Shown here piece by piece: positions 8,263 through 10,471 of a DNA stretch of 10,471 bases; the first letter of the stretch is position 1; every line of letters begins with the position of its first letter. The stretch is from positions 1 through 10,471 of the forward strand of contig CAXGOB010000119.1 in assembly GCA_964011275.1 (NCBI GenBank). Reading direction: 5' to 3'. This DNA is from UBA7328 sp002471345. GTDB taxonomy: Bacteria > Bacteroidota > Bacteroidia > Chitinophagales > Saprospiraceae. Position numbers and translations under genes: made by a program. Below the pieces are notes generated by a model. That model did no database searches. It was not told the origin of the DNA and saw only the letters and a list, made by a program, of their open reading frames with translations.

Positions 8263-8550
8263 TTATGACTTTTTAATCTTTTTAGGAATTTTCACATCCT
8301 TTTCTAAATCCAGACCGTCTACATTTTTAGCAATCTCATATTGAGTACCACTAAAGAGTGTTTTGTCCTTCACATATATGTAAGCTCTTCTTATATCATC
8401 AATTTCTTTCTGCACCGTATTCATTTTTCTTATTTTCTTTTCTGCGCTGTGCACATTAGAGATATATAAGAGTCCAAATAAGACCCACAATGCAATAAAA
8501 TTGGCATTTTTGATCACTTTCGGATAAATAGAATACTTTTCTAAGCTCAT
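8263..8550 (-). CDS. ftsL: FtsL-like division protein
   Basis: A 95-residue bitopic membrane protein. Seen: a basic N-terminal stretch; one hydrophobic segment (about 17-32, ANFIALWVLFGLLYIS); then a charged region (about 35-62, EKKIRKMNTVQKEIDDIRR) that can form a coiled coil; and a short lysine-rich tail. Size, topology and position between rsmH and ftsI match the FtsL slot of the cluster. In this phylum the gene encodes a diverged FtsL-like protein barely alignable with E. coli FtsL. The expected role is to scaffold and activate FtsW-FtsI, perhaps with a FtsB/DivIC partner encoded elsewhere. That function is inferred from context and topology, not from strong motifs. The ATG at 8550 is only 2 bases past the rsmH stop, suggesting coupled translation. 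Confidence 0.8.
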   Translation of the reverse strand: MSLEKYSIYPKVIKNANFIALWVLFGLLYISNVHSAEKKIRKMNTVQKEIDDIRRAYIYVKDKTLFSGTQYEIAKNVDGLDLEKDVKIPKKIKKS

Positions 8551-8552
8551 AT

Positions 8553-9461
8553 TTATATTTTTTCAGCTACTCGCATTTTAGCACTTGCAGCTCTACTGTT
8601 TTTCTTTATTTCTTCATCACTTGGCAACACTATTTTTGGCTTCACTTCTTTCATTGGTCGTATTACTTTGCCATAATTGTCTTGCTCTACCTTTCCTTCA
8701 AAATTTCCAGCTTTTATAAAATTTTTGACCAACCTGTCTTCGATGGAGTGATAACTCAACACCACTAATCTCCCTTTTGGTCTTAAAACTTTTGCTGCAT
8801 TTACAAGTAAAGATTTTAGCACTTCCATTTCCCTATTCAGCTCTATTCTTATAGCTTGAAATACTTGTACATGATATTTGTGCCAATCACCAATGACATA
8901 TGAACCTAAAAAGTTCATGAATCCGTTAACACTACTAAAGGGCCTGGAGTCTCTGATGTTAACAATGGCTTTTGCCAGTGTTTTAGAGTTTCTTACCTCT
9001 CCATATTGAGAAAACATCATTACAAGATCTTTTTCTAAATATGTATTTAGTATTTTTTGTGCTGTGAGATCATCGGAAGTATTCATCCTCATATCCAGAT
9101 CAGACTGAGATTTTATAGAAAACCCCCGTTTGAGATCGTCTAAATGATGTGATGATACTCCTAAGTCGGCTAAAATTCCGTCCACGTGATTGATTCCAAA
9201 GTAATCCATATATCTATGTATATGTTCAAAATTGGAATGCACGAATTCAAAATTGTCATTTTTGATCAAATTCTGAAAAACAGCTCCATCCTGGTCAAAT
9301 CCGAAAAGTCGCCCTTTGGCAGTTATTCGTTGTAATATTCGTTTTGAGTGCCCTCCTCCACCATAGGTTACATCTATATACACTCCATCTTTATCAGATA
9401 ATAATGCACTAATGCTTTCTTCTAGTAGAACAGGAACGTGATATTCTAGTTCTTTAGTCAT
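8553..9461 (-). CDS. rsmH: RsmH, 16S rRNA (cytosine-1402-N4) methyltransferase
   Basis: SAM-dependent methyltransferase (formerly MraW) that modifies C1402 in the ribosomal P site. It is usually encoded second in dcw clusters although its role is in ribosome maturation. Seen, numbered from the chosen ATG (302 residues): the family N-terminus YHVPVLLEES (7-16); the SAM-binding loop TYGGGGHS (32-39); FGFDQD (53-58); ADLGVSSHHLD (98-108); DLDMRMN (121-127); VFQAIRIELN (200-209); LSYHSIEDRLVKNF (235-248); and the C-terminal NSRAASAKMRVAEK (288-301). The ATG at 9461 is preferred because RsmH proteins begin a few residues before YHxPVLL. An upstream ATG at 9494 would add 11 residues and lengthen the overlap with mraZ from 8 to 41 bases. 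Confidence 0.95.
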   Translation of the reverse strand: MTKELEYHVPVLLEESISALLSDKDGVYIDVTYGGGGHSKRILQRITAKGRLFGFDQDGAVFQNLIKNDNFEFVHSNFEHIHRYMDYFGINHVDGILADLGVSSHHLDDLKRGFSIKSQSDLDMRMNTSDDLTAQKILNTYLEKDLVMMFSQYGEVRNSKTLAKAIVNIRDSRPFSSVNGFMNFLGSYVIGDWHKYHVQVFQAIRIELNREMEVLKSLLVNAAKVLRPKGRLVVLSYHSIEDRLVKNFIKAGNFEGKVEQDNYGKVIRPMKEVKPKIVLPSDEEIKKNSRAASAKMRVAEKI

Positions 9462-9912
9462 TGTTAACAGAATTGCCGAATATCTCATCTGCAATCTGAG
9501 AGAAATCTTCAGGCTCCTGAGAAATCATCTTTTCGTACTCTTCAATGGACCAAATTTCTATCTGCTGCTGTATGCCAAACAACATAACCCGATCAGTTAT
9601 ATCTGCATATTTCACCAGTGTCTTCGGTAAGAGAATACGATCTGACCCATCTAATGCCACTTCTGTAGCACCTCTGTAAAAGTATCTAAGTACTTGACGT
9701 TGCTTAGAACTATACATGTTAAGATGGCTGTCAAATTCCTCTGCCTTTTGAACCCATACCTCTTTAGGGTAAAGAACCAAATTCTTCTCAAAGCCTCTGT
9801 TAACGGTAAATGTCAAATTGTCGCTGGAGAGTTGTTGCATTAGAGAGGACGGCATACGAAGACGCCCTTTGGCATCCACCTTGCATTCGTACTCTCCGGT
9901 TAATCTTTGCAT
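9454..9912 (-). CDS. mraZ: MraZ, dcw cluster transcriptional regulator
   Basis: A 152-residue protein with two tandem SpoVT/AbrB-type half-domains, as in MraZ. MraZ proteins form ring-shaped oligomers and bind repeats upstream of their own gene to control the dcw operon. Seen: YECKVDAKGRLRMP (8-21) in the first half and EVALDGSDRILLPKTL (84-99) in the second, followed by IEIWSIEEYE (118-127). The first DAKGR motif is canonical. In the second, the usual glycine before Arg is Asp91, giving DGSDR. The C-terminus (about 130-152) is acidic. The gene is first in the cluster, overlaps rsmH by 8 bases, and is preceded by candidate MraZ boxes at 9956-9985, fitting autoregulation. The ATG at 9912 puts the first half-domain at the usual N-terminal position. 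Confidence 0.94.
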   Translation of the reverse strand: MQRLTGEYECKVDAKGRLRMPSSLMQQLSSDNLTFTVNRGFEKNLVLYPKEVWVQKAEEFDSHLNMYSSKQRQVLRYFYRGATEVALDGSDRILLPKTLVKYADITDRVMLFGIQQQIEIWSIEEYEKMISQEPEDFSQIADEIFGNSVNND

Positions 9913-9955
9913 CTAAGCTCTTACAGTAACTTAAAATTCAAAAGTAATCGCGCAT

Positions 9956-9985
9956 TCCCACTTTTCGCCACATTCTACTACTTTT
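9956..9985 (-). promoter_or_regulatory. Three candidate MraZ boxes upstream of mraZ
   Basis: On the minus strand, three consecutive 10-base units occur, in transcription order AAAAGTAGTA (9985-9976), GAATGTGGCG (9975-9966) and AAAAGTGGGA (9965-9956). Each carries a GTGGG-like core in the same phase (GTAGT, GTGGC, GTGGG). The known MraZ sites in E. coli and Mollicutes are GTGG-type repeats with a 10-base period in front of mraZ. The array ends 43 bases before the mraZ ATG. The first unit is the most diverged. Binding is inferred. Confidence 0.65.
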
Positions 9986-9991
9986 TATAAA

Positions 9992-9999
9992 AAAACATA
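9992..9999 (-). promoter_or_regulatory. Weak candidate -7 element for mraZ
   Basis: TATGTTTT on the minus strand matches seven of eight positions of the Bacteroidota -7 consensus TAnnTTTG. Its position would place the transcription start next to or inside the MraZ box array, a sensible place for repression. No TTG is found at the expected -33 distance, and the surrounding DNA is so AT-rich that near-matches are common. Another near-match, TCAATTTG (10061-10054) with a TTG at 10082-10080, lies farther upstream. Confidence 0.25.
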
Positions 10000-10033
10000 T
10001 ATAATTTTCTTTAAAGTGTTTTGTTGTAATATG

Positions 10034-10066
10034 ATTTGATTATTAAATGAAATCAAATTGATTATT
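10034..10066. repeat. Interlaced inverted and direct repeats upstream of mraZ
   Basis: ATTTGATT (10034-10041) and AATCAAAT (10051-10058) are perfect reverse complements with a 9-base spacer. TTGATTATT occurs at 10036-10044 and again at 10058-10066, 22 bases apart, about two helical turns. This may be a regulator site upstream of the mraZ promoter, but low base complexity makes chance matches likely. Confidence 0.35.
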
Positions 10067-10431
10067 TGTGTCGTTTTTTCAATAAATGGGAAAAATTGGA
10101 ATGGTTCAACAGATATATATAGTATAAAGTTAATCTATTTATAGCTATGCTTCAATGTTATATATATTAAGAAAAGTTGTTATTTATAATATAGCGAATT
10201 TATAATCACTTGAAGATTGTAGGGCAATACTATTTTGAAAATGTGTTATTAATGGCGTACATGGTCACTAGTTACTAATATCACTTTGAATAATTCATTG
10301 GTCACGCTTGATTTAGACTATGAGATTAATCTTGTTTTGAAATGTAAACTTCTCATAACTTGATCAATTTTGGTTTCTCAAATTTTATGTTGGAGACTTT
10401 TGATAAATGAATTCTTGATGTATCCTTGCGT

Positions 10432-10471
10432 AAAAATAAGACAGTTTAAAAATGAATTAAATTTAAACTGT
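10432..10471 (-). terminator. Probable terminator of a gene beyond the right edge
   Basis: ACAGTTTAAA (10441-10450) and TTTAAACTGT (10462-10471) form a perfect 10-bp stem with an 11-base loop. On the minus strand it is followed by CTTATTTTT. The layout fits an intrinsic terminator for a minus-strand gene ending just outside the window. The stem is AT-rich and the T-run is interrupted. If the sequence beyond the edge is T-rich, it could serve the plus strand or both. Confidence 0.5.

Larger units (their letters stand above)
9913..10471. other. 559-base AT-rich non-coding region upstream of mraZ
   Basis: No convincing coding region is seen on either strand; the open frames are a few codons long. 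It contains the putative MraZ boxes and promoter next to mraZ and, at 10034-10066, a perfect 8-bp inverted repeat interlaced with a 9-bp direct repeat. At the right edge is a terminator-like hairpin. The stretch 10090-10430 shows nothing I can name. The most economical reading is a leader/promoter region between an upstream transcription unit, lying beyond the right edge, and the dcw cluster. Confidence 0.7.

Noticed and set aside
8093..8344. Plus-strand open frame of 83 codons across the ftsI/ftsL-like junction
   Set aside because: Antisense to two genes with good family evidence; composition is that of reverse-complemented membrane-segment codons.
9462..9494. Upstream ATG giving an 11-residue N-terminal extension of RsmH
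   Set aside because: The family starts just before YHxPVLL, and the extension would overlap the mraZ coding region by 41 bases.
10086..10431. Possible small gene, RNA gene or CRISPR in the upstream AT-rich region
   Set aside because: Only very short open frames were seen, with no tRNA-like cloverleaf and no regularly spaced repeats; nothing to support a call.

Overview
The window is one arm of a bacterial division and cell-wall (dcw) gene cluster. Every gene lies on the minus strand, so transcription runs from right to left. The organism is most likely a member of the Bacteroidota, possibly a Cytophagales-type marine or environmental bacterium. This is inferred from the AT-rich DNA, the lack of Shine-Dalgarno sequences before the starts, a short FtsL-like protein of the Bacteroidota type, a FtsI with one C-terminal PASTA domain, and an enlarged MraY. 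The phylum call is fairly safe; anything finer is a guess.

Layout in transcription order: a 559-base AT-rich non-coding stretch (9913-10471) begins with a terminator-like hairpin at the window edge, probably the end of an upstream gene. It ends with three 10-base-period repeats resembling MraZ-binding boxes just before mraZ. Then come mraZ (transcriptional regulator), rsmH (16S rRNA methyltransferase), an ftsL-like gene, ftsI (septal transpeptidase) and murE (meso-DAP-adding ligase), all tightly packed or overlapping. A 164-base gap follows, holding a strong intrinsic terminator and a short dyad. After it come mraY, murD, ftsW and murG, again tightly packed. murG is cut by the left edge of the window after 260 codons.

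The genes form a pathway. MurE and MurD add amino acids to the UDP-MurNAc peptide. MraY moves the MurNAc-pentapeptide onto undecaprenyl phosphate to make lipid I, and MurG adds GlcNAc to make lipid II. FtsW polymerises lipid II into glycan at the septum, FtsI crosslinks it, and the FtsL-like protein probably scaffolds the FtsW-FtsI complex. MraZ is likely the local regulator. Gene order matches the known dcw order of this phylum (murC, ftsQ, ftsA and ftsZ would be expected beyond the left edge).

I found no mobile element, CRISPR array, RNA gene or new defence-like system. The features that merit a second look are regulatory: the terminator in the middle of the cluster, the dyad next to it, and the putative MraZ boxes.
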